Shown here: one piece after another, positions 1 through 11,346 of the stretch
How the letters are laid out: each line of letters opens with the position of its first letter
Position numbering within the stretch: the stretch's first letter is position 1
Source: Ipomoea triloba
Taxonomy: Eukaryota > Streptophyta > Magnoliopsida > Solanales > Convolvulaceae
Direction: 5' to 3'
NCBI RefSeq assembly: GCF_003576645.1
Contig: NC_044918.1
Span: 30,202,645 to 30,266,644, forward strand
DNA: 64,000 nt
Translations under genes and position numbers: made by a program
The notes under the pieces: model-generated
The model's database searches: none
Seen by the model: the letters and a program-made list of their open reading frames with translations, nothing else
What the model was told of the DNA's origin: nothing

Positions 1-55
1 AGAACCGGTTCAGGCCTTATACCTCTATTGCATGCTATAAGCATTGCATAAGTGG

Positions 56-368
56 TTATACCATGGACCAGGGTCCGGACCCTGATCCTAAATGACATTG
101 AATTGTATATTTTTAGTATTGGAATTGTGAACCTTTAAAATGTAAATTTTGTTTCTAAGTCAAAATACATAACAACTGTACTAAATTTAAAAAAGATTAA
201 ATTGTATCTTTTTAGTATTATAATTGACTGTAGTATTTGAATGGAACTTGTGAATACAAAACAATTGTGTGTTCATAATATATAGATTGTGGATTTTTAC
301 AAATTAAATTGTGAATATTTAGTATATAGATTTTGTATGGGTCCACCTTGTAATCAGGATCCATAAAA
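56..368. mobile_element. MITE-like element with GGACC-type ends (copy E1)
   Basis: A left end rich in GGACC/GGTCC palindromes (61-90) faces a right end carrying GGGTCCACC and GGATCC near 339-362. The interior is AT-rich and made of loosely repeated GTGAAT/GTATA words. The same kind of ends recurs at 377, 4263, 60106 and 63790, so this is one copy of a dispersed small DNA element. No coding capacity is seen. No clear target duplication was found, so the borders are approximate. Confidence 0.45.
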
Positions 369-376
369 TAATTTAC

Positions 377-695
377 GGCAAATTATTATGTGGACCATGG
401 TCGACATAGTGTTGTGTGGACCATAACAAAAAGTACTTTTAATATACTAACCTTACATTATTTGTGTACTGAATGTACATTATATATATTATTTGTGTAC
501 TCAATGTACATTATATAATATAATGTACATTCAGTACACAAATAATTTACATCCCATGATTATAATGTACATTTTTAATGTACTAAAAGTATATTATTTT
601 TGTGTAAAAAAAAGTATATTATTTTTATAATGAATTTACATTATTTAATAGTATGGTCGACACAGCTGTGTGGATCATGATTAATAATTTGTGGC
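377..695. mobile_element. MITE-like element with GGACC-type ends (copy E2)
   Basis: The left end reads GGCAAATTATTATGTGGACC and contains GGACCATGGTC. The right end, read on the minus strand, begins GCCACAAATTATTAATCATG and contains GTCGACC, so the two are imperfect terminal inverted repeats. The interior holds an inner inverted repeat of GTACATTATTT-type words (470-600). It is non-coding. Family membership comes from shared ends with copies at 4263, 60106 and 63790. Confidence 0.5.
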
Positions 696-1203
696 ATTGC
701 ATTATTACTTATTAGGGTGTTTTTGGTTGACGAGTTTTGGTATAAGGTATGGTGTCAAAGTGATTATTATTATTTGGTTGACAGATTTTTAGAATACTAC
801 TATGCGTTTGGAATACCCCATTAATTGAAAAATCATACCCTTATTAAATAAGTGTTTCATTTCCCTTCCTCCTTTCTTCTCTAACTATTAATAATCATTC
901 TTATTCCACCCTACTACTAAACATGCAAAATACTTTCACCAAATTCCATTATCCTTACCAAATATTTGATACCCATACCGATTCCGATTCTTATGTGCGA
1001 CCAAACACACTTTTAATCTTTCTAAAGTCGTAAATGGACCTTTTCAAAAAAAAAAAAAAAAAAAAAAAGAAGTCGTAAATGGACCTGTTTTCTTTACCGA
1101 CCCGACCTGCCAAACACACTTGGCCCAAATGCCCAAATGAGTGAAATGACGCCTCTACTCTTTAAACTTCAAACTTGAAACCGCTACAGCCTTATTCCCG
1201 AGA

Positions 1204-1245
1204 ATGCCTCCACCGCCGTGCTCCGTTGCTTTCTCGACAAAATGA
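1204..1245 (+). promoter_or_regulatory. Short upstream ORF abutting the RimP-like start codon
   Basis: An ATG at 1204 opens a 13-codon frame (MPPPCSVAFSTK) that stops with TGA at 1243-1245. That TGA overlaps the main ATG at 1242-1244, so the two share an ATGA. Such an overlap allows termination-reinitiation or start-site competition. Whether it lies in the transcript depends on a transcription start that I cannot see. Confidence 0.4.
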
Positions 1246-3858
1246 GAAGCAGAAGAATCAGCTCTTTGTTCAAAACCCGACTTCAAAATTTCTCCTTTTC
1301 TTCTTCTCCACCTCTTTCTCGTCGTCCACATCGTTTTCCCGCCACACTACCGCCAAAACCAGGCCTCCTGCAGCTATGCAATCGCAGAGAGGGGTTTGCT
1401 TCGTCTTTAGCCCTGAGGTACTTGAGCACTACATCTTCCGAAGAAGATATTGACCACCAATCGAGCAATGGAGACCACCTAATCAACTGTTAGTCCCCCT
1501 TGCTTCTCTGTATGGTGTAAAGGTTTCCTTGTGAATTATGTTGTTCTTTGTCCGCCATGCGTTTGATATTTTGTCTCTGTGGCGATTGCTTCTGGTTTCT
1601 TGTTGATTATAGCGAAAATTATTTTGAGAACTTTCTCCTTTTCTGTCGAGTTACATTCGGAAACCACTTCTCTAAATGCTAAGAAAAGTGCAATCTTGTT
1701 CTGGTTGATGGATCTATATCCATTTCTATAATTTTAGTATCATATGTTACTTTTATATTGATAATTTAGATGATACAAGTGAGGAGGTGGAGCCGATTGA
1801 TTCATGGGAAGAAGAGGAGGAAGTTGAGCCTGAGGTATATAAATTTCGTACCAATTGTCTGTTCAACATTTTTCAAGCTTGATATTTTTTTGGGCGGACG
1901 AGGGAAACCCCAGTCACTGTCCAAGTGTGTACACTGGGTAAACCCTCACCTTAGCCGGCGAAGGAGGTAAATCAGTTTAGGTGTTACTCATGGTTTACCA
2001 GCTCACACAAAAAAGACTGAGATTCGAACTAGTAACCTTGTGGTTATAAGTTTGTATCTTTATCTAACTTGGCTGGGTTACCCTAGCTTGATATTTTATA
2101 TGTAAATATGAGTGTGAAGATGATCAAACTTTCAGATTGGAGATGGAGGTGATGGTGGTGGAGTTGTGTTCCGAAATTGTCCATGGGGCGAGCAGGCATT
2201 GTCCATAGCTCATGAGGTACTAAAGGAACATACTGTTGACATGGAGCTCTATGCTTTCAAAACTTCTCCTCGAGGATACATCTATGTAAGACTGGACAAA
2301 CTTACAAATGAGTAAGTGCGGAAGGCGCATATTTATTGCACTTAGAATCCAACTAATTGAATCTTTATGGTTGGGGGTATCGGCCTACAGTTAGGACTTA
2401 GTTCTTGAAGTGTTATAAGGCAAAAGAAAGATTTTTCCAGCTCTTTTTTATACTGCTTCCTCCTTGAGTATGTTCCTGATTGTCCTTCCTTTACGCTTTT
2501 ACAGTCATGAACATAATACTGCCATGTTCTTCATATATATTCTTATCCTCTTCTTGATTAAGGTCTTATCTTCTAGGGGAATATCTAGAACAGCCATTAG
2601 AGTATTAAAAGAATTAGTACAATATGATTTTTATGTTTGTGTTTCCCATTGGCATTATCCATGGCTGCTATCTTTTCCCATTGGCATGCTGAATAAATCC
2701 TTGCATTTACTGATTCCATGGTTACTACTAAAATCAGTATCTATGAAGTCTTTCTGTGATCATAGTGTTAGGAACCAAACGCTTACCACTACACCAAAAG
2801 CTATATCTCACAGCGAAGGCGCAACTTTATTTGCTTATACACTGCCACATTTTCGATAGATTGGGTGCTAGATTTCTGTGACATGGCTCTGATACCACTT
2901 ATTTTAGGAACCAAGCGCTTACCATTATGCCAAAAGTTATAGCTCACAGCGAAGGCGTAACTTTATTTCTTTACACCGCCACATTTTTGAGAGGCAAAGT
3001 GGACTTGGCCGTGAACGGCCTCTGTCCAACAATCCCCTAGCTACCAATTGTTGGACTTGGCCCTTTACTAGCCTCCGCCCAACACAGAGAATCTTGTATT
3101 GAATTACGGTCTTATGGATTTGCATTGGATCTCCTACACATTAATCCATTTGAAACTTTTCCCTAAGATCTCCCTTGCGGGTGCCAATCTAACATAATCA
3201 AATTTATAGAGCATAGTGGCTTAGAGTGTGCTGAAATCATTTCTGTTTGTTAGTATATATAGTATCATATTATGCGATCTTCTGCAGCAGTTCAAAATGT
3301 TCTGATATTTTATATTTCGTCAGATATGGCTGTCCAAGCATGGATGAGATAGAACATTTCAGCCACCAATATAAGAAAAGATTAGATGAAGCAGGGGCAA
3401 TGGGAGAATTTCCGGAGGATTTGGCTCTTGAGGTACATATCTGGTTCTAACCTTTTCACATTACTACCTGGACACTAGTTAATCTTGTAACAAGTATAAC
3501 GTAAAAAAGTCTTGATCTTTGAAGCGCCACTGTTTTGCTTTTCTGTTTTTGCTAGGTGTCATCTCCTGGGGCAGATCGGCTACTGAAAGTGCCTGATGAC
3601 TTGAACCGGTTCAAACACATGCCCATGAGAGTGAGCTTTGTGGAAGATGAAGAATCTCGAGCCCCTGAAACGAACAAGATATTCTTCCTGGAGTCCATTG
3701 ATGCAGACTCGGGAAGCTGTGTGTGGAAGCTGGTTGATGTCAAGGAAAACCGCAGTCCCTCTGCTAAAGGTAGGCCACTAAGCCGTAAACAGAAAGATTG
3801 GAGACTGACACTGCCATATGCTATGATTAAACAGGTAACGTTGTACCTCCCATGCTAA
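1242..3858 (+). CDS. RimP-like ribosome maturation protein (UPF0090/DUF150), organelle-targeted
   Basis: Five coding exons fit with GT-AG borders and a continuous frame: 1242-1488, 1770-1834, 2136-2311, 3324-3432 and 3556-3858 (stop TAA). The joined product is about 300 residues. It begins with an Arg/Ser/Phe-rich, acid-poor presequence typical of mitochondrial or plastid import, followed by an acidic linker rich in Glu. The conserved part starts at CPWGEQALSIAHEVLKEH in exon 3, continues through PRGYIYVRLDKLTNEYG, and reaches the family signature LALEVSSPGADRLL at the exon 4/5 join. In bacteria RimP binds the 30S precursor and assists late small-subunit assembly; plant nuclear homologues of this family are predicted organellar. 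The first in-frame ATG is at 1242; a GTG at 1218 is not a credible eukaryotic start. The C-terminus ends in VTLYLPC just after a possible donor site, so an extra 3' exon cannot be excluded. Introns 2 and 3 carry transposon relics. Confidence 0.85.
1888..2092 (-). mobile_element. tRNA-derived SINE in intron 2 of the RimP-like gene
   Basis: On the minus strand the segment carries TAGTTCGAATCTC, a good Pol III B box, and runs through ACTGGGGTTTCCCTCGTC to an A-rich end near 1888. It shares the layout of the SINE copies near 19100 and 26850. It is intronic and non-coding. Borders are approximate because no clear target duplication was found. Confidence 0.5.
2768..3105 (-). mobile_element. TRIM-type miniature LTR element in intron 3 of the RimP-like gene
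   Basis: On the minus strand two diverged copies of an LTR-like unit flank the segment near 2865-2905. Each unit contains AAATGTGGC, AATAAAGTT, GCGCCTTCGCTGTGAG and AAGCGYTTGGTTCCTAA. Between them, directly after the first unit, lies TGGTATCAGAGCC, the exact primer-binding site for initiator tRNA-Met. There is no coding sequence inside. This matches TRIM elements. Related copies sit in the introns of the defensin-like genes (37934, 43509, 49215). Confidence 0.6.
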
Positions 3859-4262
3859 ATATACCATCCTCCCTCTTGATCTGTAAACCGCAGAATGATC
3901 TTGTAACTTGAATTCCATTCTGGAAAATTACAAGTCCTCTGCAAATCAGACAAAAACCAATTTGCATCAATTAATTTTTTGGTTGGGCCAAGAGATGGAT
4001 CATTTTGTTAAGATATCTGTTCAAGATATTCGTTACTGCAATTTTCTTGTTCACCAGGACCCTCGAACACTACTCTATAGGCTTTGTGGGCCTTTATTAT
4101 AGTAGATTTTGTAATGTTTATGATCTCAGAAATAGAAAGAACTTCGCTTCATGAACAGTAACAATTCCATCCTGTATTCCTGTATTTATCAATCTATGCT
4201 ATGAACTGAGTCAAGCCATCATTTTTTTACTCAAGGACCAAACTAGCCTGGTTTCATTTTGT

Positions 4263-4482
4263 GGGCAAATTATTGTATGGACCATGGTCCATACAATGCT
4301 ATTTTGACCATAACAAAAATATATTTTTAATATACTAAAAGTACATTATTTGAGTACTAAATGTACATTATATTAAATAAATAATGTACATTTAGTACTC
4401 AAATAATGTAGTGTTTTTAAATATAATGTACATTTTTAATATATTAAAAGTACATTATTTGATAGTATAACACAATAATGTT
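4263..4482. mobile_element. MITE-like element with GGACCATGG ends (copy E3)
   Basis: The left end GGCAAATTATTGTATGGACC, with the palindrome TGGACCATGGTCCA, matches copy E2. Inside, GTACATTATTTGAGTACT words form a long inner inverted repeat around 4340-4410, as in E2. It is non-coding. The right border is approximate. Confidence 0.5.
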
Positions 4483-5393
4483 TGGATTTTGTGTCTTAGT
4501 CACCATTGGGAGGCTCTTTATATCTCTTGAATGCTTACAAAAGTTTGTAGAAATGATAGATTTAGAGAACAAAATCGTGCTCGGTGATTGCATTGCTCAC
4601 TCATTTTGAAATCCCTTAATCTTTGGTGTATTCCATCTAGACTTCACCTCTTTCAAAATTTATAATTCTCTTTGATTTAAAAAAAAAAAAGAAAAAAAAG
4701 AAGAAAAGATATTAACTCGGCCATATGAATACTATTCTGGGTTCATTTAACCAAGACAAATGAGAGTGGAGAAAAACAAGGAGAAATTTAGAGATGAAAT
4801 ATAAACCACAAAGAAAGTGAAGAGGAAATGTCCATATAAGGCAGGTCCCTTGGTTGTGGGATTGAGGAGAAAACAGTGGTCCACTAAGGACACAAAGCCT
4901 TTTATTTTCAGTCGTCTTTTCATACGAAAAAGACACATACCAGGACGGATTTGAAAAATTATTTGGTTCAAATAATTTTAGAAATGTTAATGACAAAATA
5001 TCAAACATTATAATATGGTGTTCAAATACAAAATACATTATAAATTACAATACGATATTTATGAAAGACTACATGGTAGTTAGGGGCGGAGCCAAAACTA
5101 TATTTAGATAGGGTGAAATTTTCGAACACTTTAAAATGTTATAAATATATTTATGCCAAGATATGAAATATAATTAATTAGATAAAATAGTTTGAATAAA
5201 AAAAAAAGATAGACATTATATTCATAAATACTTTAATTCTAATTTTCTTTTAGTTAGATCAAACTTAAAGTTTTTCTAAATTAATTCAAATACATGAAGT
5301 ATAGTATAAACTTGTGGACTACTACAAAGAAAAAGAAGCAAAAGTGCTACAAATGGGATTCAATCCCATGACATAATTTATACATAAATTGTG

Positions 5394-5443
<50 letters not shown>

Positions 5444-6137
5444 GACACACACACATATATAAGGGGTAGGGAGGGGGAGGGGTGAGGGGGACATATGCCC
5501 CCACTGTCCCGATCCGTCCATGCTCACTGCTATAGACAAGCACTTAAACTGCCTGCATATATTAACTCCATCAAAACTTTAATTGAAAATGGCATTTCAA
5601 CCATATTTAGGACCTGCATTGTACAGTCTCTTTCTCTACCAAAGTTTGTTGGACTTTCCAAGGTTAACAATTTTTTATTTTATTTTATTTTTAAATAGAG
5701 AACCCAAATTTTTACACGTTACTACTCTTGTTGTGTTCCTTGTAAGGCTTAATGCAGATTTTTTTACCTTTTCAAGAAATTAAGATAAACCCATCCAAAA
5801 TTTCATTGTTATTATTAGGGGAAATTTTATTACAACAAAATATTAATTATTTGTTCTTTTGAGAGTGTATATACTTCTACGATATAATCTTTAATTTATT
5901 ATTGATAAGAAAAAATTACAAAATGAAAAGGAAAGTAAATTGTCTCCTAAAATTAATAATTAATTAATAAGTTAAAACATTCAAAGATAAGAGTGATATG
6001 AACTTTAAGATTGGGGTGCAATTCTTAATCAACTAGTTTGAGAGCAACTAATGATTAATTAGTCAGCATGATAGGTTGGGAATATGACCATAAAATGGAA
6101 GCACTATACTTAGTTAGCATTTATGAAGTACTTTTTG
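4483..6137. other. Intergenic AT-rich DNA
   Basis: No credible gene is seen. Short open frames here are interrupted or start at non-ATG codons. A (TA)n stretch lies at 5396-5443. A GGGGCGGAGCCAAA motif at 5082, often seen at ends of plant repeats, precedes diverged repeat sequence up to about 5560. Confidence 0.6.
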
Positions 6138-6158
6138 TTTTTTTTTTTTTTTTTTTTT

Positions 6159-7739
6159 GGCACATAAAACATTAAAGACTACAAAGACTATTTTGTTGTC
6201 AATCGAATCAAAGTATTCACTACATTAAAATAAAAAAAAGATTTATATTAAAATTTACGAGTCATATACTAATAGTCTCTATCGGCGACGAGAATTGAAT
6301 ATAAATTGTTTTATTCATCATAGAATATGACAATAAATAAAATTATTATACTTAGTAATTACTTAGGTATTTAAAAGTAATTTTTCTTTATTGCACATAA
6401 AACTTCAAGCACAAGGAGACTAGCCTTATTAGGTAACATAATTAGCTTATCAGTCAATTTTGACTTATTTGACCACTACTTTTTTTTTTTTTTTTTGGTG
6501 AAAAAGCAAATGGTATATTAATTAAGATCCGAGACAAGTGCATGAACAATGAAAGGAAAAGGAAGAGAAAGAGAGTCAACACGATCAGACTTGAGCAGGG
6601 TGTCCCGAGTTAACAAGTGAGCTTAGTTGTTTGACTTGGTTAAACATTCAATATAAATGTTTGATTAATTAGCGTTTTGTAACAACTTATTGCTCCAAAA
6701 TGCTAAAATTCAAAAAGCTGGTAAAAGTAGTTTTTTCGATAAACTTTTTGCATGTAATCAGCTAGCTATCAGCTATCAACTAAGAGCTAATTTATCAAAC
6801 ATTTTTATACAAATCAGCTAATTTTATCAACTAGTTAAACACACTAACCCAATTAGCTAACAACTATTTACCAAGCACCCCAACTATTTTGTTCTCACTG
6901 TATTATTAAAAAAAAAAAATTAATTGTAGTGAAATTTACAGCTCATACACCTGTAGTATTTATCTCTTGTCAACAACAAGAATTAGATATAAATTATTTC
7001 ATACGGAATGAATAATTTTTACCCGCTCAATCAATTCCATTTGCTTACATAGGCATGTTAGATAATGATTGATGCAAGACATTGGATAACCAGCTGAGGT
7101 GGCAGATGAGATGGTTGAATAAATGTGAAATAAGATTGAGAACCAACAAGTTTTGGTGTATGTGGTTGTGGTTGATCATATTGGACACAATTTGTGTGCA
7201 GTAAGTCCACTGTGGACACAATAGTAAGCTAAGAATGCTTTAGATTTTTCGTTTGCTCATAATGTTATTTGGGGAAATCATTTCTTACCAAATATATGCT
7301 ATATATGATAGACTCTATTTTGGACTTTTATATTTTAATGAAATCCAACTTAATAATTTTGACATTTTTTACTAATTGCTCATGTGCCTTGATGTCTTCT
7401 TGATGAGATCGAGGACTCAAAGCAACAACTTTACACTTTTGTGACTTCTCTTTCTTGTATATACCGATAGGCTAATTTGGTACTTAATAGTTAAGCCTCT
7501 TTTAATTAGTTGTTTCTTTAAACTCTTCAATTTATTTTGATAGTTTTAATGTTTTGTTGCTTTTTACTTATTCATGGTTGGGAATCATCAAATTTGATCA
7601 CTCAAAAGTTGTCAAAAATCTAGATTTTACAGTTGAAGAAGAGCAATTGGGCTACTTTTTATTATTTAAAAAAAAAATTAGAGATATGAAATCCAACTAC
7701 TAGACATGCATGGCTAATGACTTCTTGTTGATGCCGTAG
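6159..7739. repeat. 1.58 kb direct repeat, copy 1
   Basis: This stretch recurs at 7767-9347 with a constant offset of 1608 bases and no indel at the points I compared. It is AT-rich and non-coding. It ends exactly at the single N at 7740. The perfection of the repeat and the N suggest an unmerged contig overlap rather than a biological duplication. Confidence 0.85.
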
Positions 7740-7766
7740 NTTTTTTTTTTTTTTTTTTTTTTTTTT

Positions 7767-9347
7767 GGCACATAAAACATTAAAGACTACAAAGACTATT
7801 TTGTTGTCAATCGAATCAAAGTATTCACTACATTAAAATAAAAAAAAGATTTATATTAAAATTTACGAGTCATATACTAATAGTCTCTATCGGCGACGAG
7901 AATTGAATATAAATTGTTTTATTCATCATAGAATATGACAATAAATAAAATTATTATACTTAGTAATTACTTAGGTATTTAAAAGTAATTTTTCTTTATT
8001 GCACATAAAACTTCAAGCACAAGGAGACTAGCCTTATTAGGTAACATAATTAGCTTATCAGTCAATTTTGACTTATTTGACCACTACTTTTTTTTTTTTT
8101 TTTTGGTGAAAAAGCAAATGGTATATTAATTAAGATCCGAGACAAGTGCATGAACAATGAAAGGAAAAGGAAGAGAAAGAGAGTCAACACGATCAGACTT
8201 GAGCAGGGTGTCCCGAGTTAACAAGTGAGCTTAGTTGTTTGACTTGGTTAAACATTCAATATAAATGTTTGATTAATTAGCGTTTTGTAACAACTTATTG
8301 CTCCAAAATGCTAAAATTCAAAAAGCTGGTAAAAGTAGTTTTTTCGATAAACTTTTTGCATGTAATCAGCTAGCTATCAGCTATCAACTAAGAGCTAATT
8401 TATCAAACATTTTTATACAAATCAGCTAATTTTATCAACTAGTTAAACACACTAACCCAATTAGCTAACAACTATTTACCAAGCACCCCAACTATTTTGT
8501 TCTCACTGTATTATTAAAAAAAAAAAATTAATTGTAGTGAAATTTACAGCTCATACACCTGTAGTATTTATCTCTTGTCAACAACAAGAATTAGATATAA
8601 ATTATTTCATACGGAATGAATAATTTTTACCCGCTCAATCAATTCCATTTGCTTACATAGGCATGTTAGATAATGATTGATGCAAGACATTGGATAACCA
8701 GCTGAGGTGGCAGATGAGATGGTTGAATAAATGTGAAATAAGATTGAGAACCAACAAGTTTTGGTGTATGTGGTTGTGGTTGATCATATTGGACACAATT
8801 TGTGTGCAGTAAGTCCACTGTGGACACAATAGTAAGCTAAGAATGCTTTAGATTTTTCGTTTGCTCATAATGTTATTTGGGGAAATCATTTCTTACCAAA
8901 TATATGCTATATATGATAGACTCTATTTTGGACTTTTATATTTTAATGAAATCCAACTTAATAATTTTGACATTTTTTACTAATTGCTCATGTGCCTTGA
9001 TGTCTTCTTGATGAGATCGAGGACTCAAAGCAACAACTTTACACTTTTGTGACTTCTCTTTCTTGTATATACCGATAGGCTAATTTGGTACTTAATAGTT
9101 AAGCCTCTTTTAATTAGTTGTTTCTTTAAACTCTTCAATTTATTTTGATAGTTTTAATGTTTTGTTGCTTTTTACTTATTCATGGTTGGGAATCATCAAA
9201 TTTGATCACTCAAAAGTTGTCAAAAATCTAGATTTTACAGTTGAAGAAGAGCAATTGGGCTACTTTTTATTATTTAAAAAAAAAATTAGAGATATGAAAT
9301 CCAACTACTAGACATGCATGGCTAATGACTTCTTGTTGATGCCGTAG
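7767..9347. repeat. 1.58 kb direct repeat, copy 2
   Basis: Second copy of 6159-7739, beginning after the N at 7740 and a 26-base T run (21 in copy 1). After 9347 the sequence becomes unique. No gene is seen in it. Confidence 0.85.
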
Positions 9348-9469
9348 TCTTGAACTTATCTAACAATTTTAGCTCTTCATTGGTCTACTTGATAAGACTT
9401 ATTCCTTGCTATGCACTTAGATTTCTTGTTTGTAAAATTGACCTGCACCTCTCCAAGACATGGATAGAG

Positions 9470-9804
9470 TAGGGATGGCAATTCAACCCGCCCCCGACGG
9501 GAAAAACCGATCCCCGCCCCGACGGGGGCGGGTTCGGGGAATTATTTCGGGGAATGGGGGCGGGGATGGGGAGAAATTCCTAATCCCCGCGGGGAACGGG
9601 GACGGGGACGGGGTGGGTATTCCCTGCCCCGACNAGGAGCTTGAAACAATTTAAAGTGTTTGGGCATTTTATGATTATGTATTTTTGTTTGAAAGTTTGA
9701 AAGTTTGGATATTTATAGTAATTTTAGAGTTTGGATATTTTAATTTTATTGATTATGATTATGACCCCATTCCCCGCCCCCGCCCCGCCTCGTTGACATC
9801 CCTA
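9470..9804. mobile_element. hAT-type miniature element, GC-rich ends, 8 bp target duplication
   Basis: The ends TAGGGATGGCAA and TTGACATCCCTA are terminal inverted repeats, and GGATAGAG is directly duplicated on both sides (9462-9469 and 9805-9812). An 8 bp duplication is the hAT signature. Sub-terminal parts are runs of CCCCGCCCC and GGGGACGGGG, striking in this AT-rich window, while the centre is AT-rich. The ambiguous N at 9634 is inside. No transposase is encoded, so it depends on a partner. Confidence 0.8.
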
Positions 9805-9829
9805 GGATAGAGGTATTTATAGACTTCTT

Positions 9830-10720
9830 TGAAAATTTGTCCATTGGAGGGAAACAAATTTCAAATGTCCAATATCCTTCGTGCAAAGACCAGTGGTTAA
9901 AGTAGTAGGTTGCTTTTGTTATATTTCCGTTGAGATGTACTTTTGCATCTGCTCAAAACTGTCTAAATTGTGCAACATATATATCTGGGCCTTTTCGAAA
10001 AATCTTCCTTGAGATGTGTACTTAGGACGCCCTTTGCCTTGATAACATTCTTCCTACATTATCAACTTTAGAGGATGTTAGCTATTCGGTCAGAGAATGT
10101 CCGAACAATGAATGGGTAAAGGCAACCATTAACTTCTTGTGGTTAAACTTTCAAATCCTTCCTCAACAACCTTTTGGATTTGACTTTCCTTAGTCAATCC
10201 TTAACTATTCAGAAGCTAACTTTTCGTTTGAGTTAACTTTTCGTGTTTCCCACGTAAAGGTAGGTTAACTCTTCCACTTTTCGAACTTTGAACCTTCCGG
10301 TCTTCAACTCTTTATATCTGACTCTTCGTAACTTCAACTCTTCGGTCTTCAACCTCTTGTAGTCTTGACTTCTCGAAGATTGCTATAGTCTAGCTTTTCG
10401 AAGATGACTCCTTGTGACTTCTCGTAGAGTAGTCTCTTTGTTTTCTCGTAGCTTCTTGAAGATAGCTTTACTTTCCATACGTGACTTTTTGAATGACTTT
10501 TCGGTAGGTAAAGTTTATCCTTAAAGTGACCTTCCAAAGGCTGAAAATTTTCTAAGGTTACTTTTTAAATTTGTTTACTTTATGGTTAATTGACTTCCGA
10601 ATTGGTAAATATAATTCTCTAAGTTACCTTACGAACTCTTATTACTAAAACACCAAAATGGGGACTAAAATGTCTAACATAATTTGGTATCATCAAAATT
10701 TAATAACACTTATTCCTAAC
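9830..10720. mobile_element. LTR-retroelement remnant with TTCG-rich repeats
   Basis: 10200-10520 is a degenerate series of CTTTTCGAA, CTTCTCGTAG and TCTTCAACTC words. The end of the region (10655-10720), with TTGGTATCATCAAAATTTAA and TTATTCCTAACAA, resembles 53830-53905. In other plants such sequence belongs to the non-coding 3' part of Sirevirus-like Copia elements. No open frame or clear LTR pair is visible, so this is a tentative label. Confidence 0.35.
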
Positions 10721-11124
10721 AAAAATTATTTTATGGTCTTTACACTATCTATGGTAATTATAATGGTGCATTATAATTTTTATTTAAATTATTTAGTCAT
10801 TAATGTTAGAATTTACGATTTTTTTTTTTGTCATGTACAATTTTTGAAGGGCAATGTATACATTAATTATCTCATAAAAATAGACAAAAACTAAAGACAT
10901 AACCTAGATTGACACATATAAGGTGTTTAGATTACATTTAAAAAAAATTAAAAGAAAAAAAAGATAAAAATTGAAATAATATTTCTTGTTTTATCTAAGA
11001 TATTAAAGAGAATATACTTTCACTAAACACAAACTATATATAAACACAATATGATACCATTAAGCACCATGCAATATAATTTTTCATCTATCGTTGTCTA
11101 GGAGTTCTATGTTTTGTTTATAGA

Positions 11125-11345
11125 TTCTTAAGAATTTGAGGGTGCAGTGACCGTTGTGTATGTGTCATATGTACATGGGTAATATTGTACATGTACATGT
11201 TTAGGATTGCATATAAATATGATACTTGTAACTCTGGTTGTTTTATCACCATTACAATTAATAAAAGAATAATTTTGCTCATACGAACGTATGCACATTG
11301 ATGAACCACTTAAATCTTGTCTTTCTTATTTTATGTCATATTAAT
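11125..11345 (+). repeat. Probable 5' LTR of the decayed Copia element
   Basis: The segment with TGTGTATGTGTCATATGTACA, TATAAATATGATACTTGTA and an AATAAAAGAATAATTTT poly(A)-type region matches 14880-15046 in order and spacing. The exact TG/CA ends are obscured by divergence. Confidence 0.55.
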
Positions 11346-11346
11346 A

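Noticed and set aside
1175..1453. 92-codon frame overlapping the RimP-like exon 1
   Set aside because: It begins at TTG, not ATG, and does not join the conserved downstream exons. The frame from 1242 does.
4712..5038. 108-codon minus-strand frame
   Set aside because: No recognisable motif, hydrophobic bias from T-rich sequence, and no splice or promoter context.
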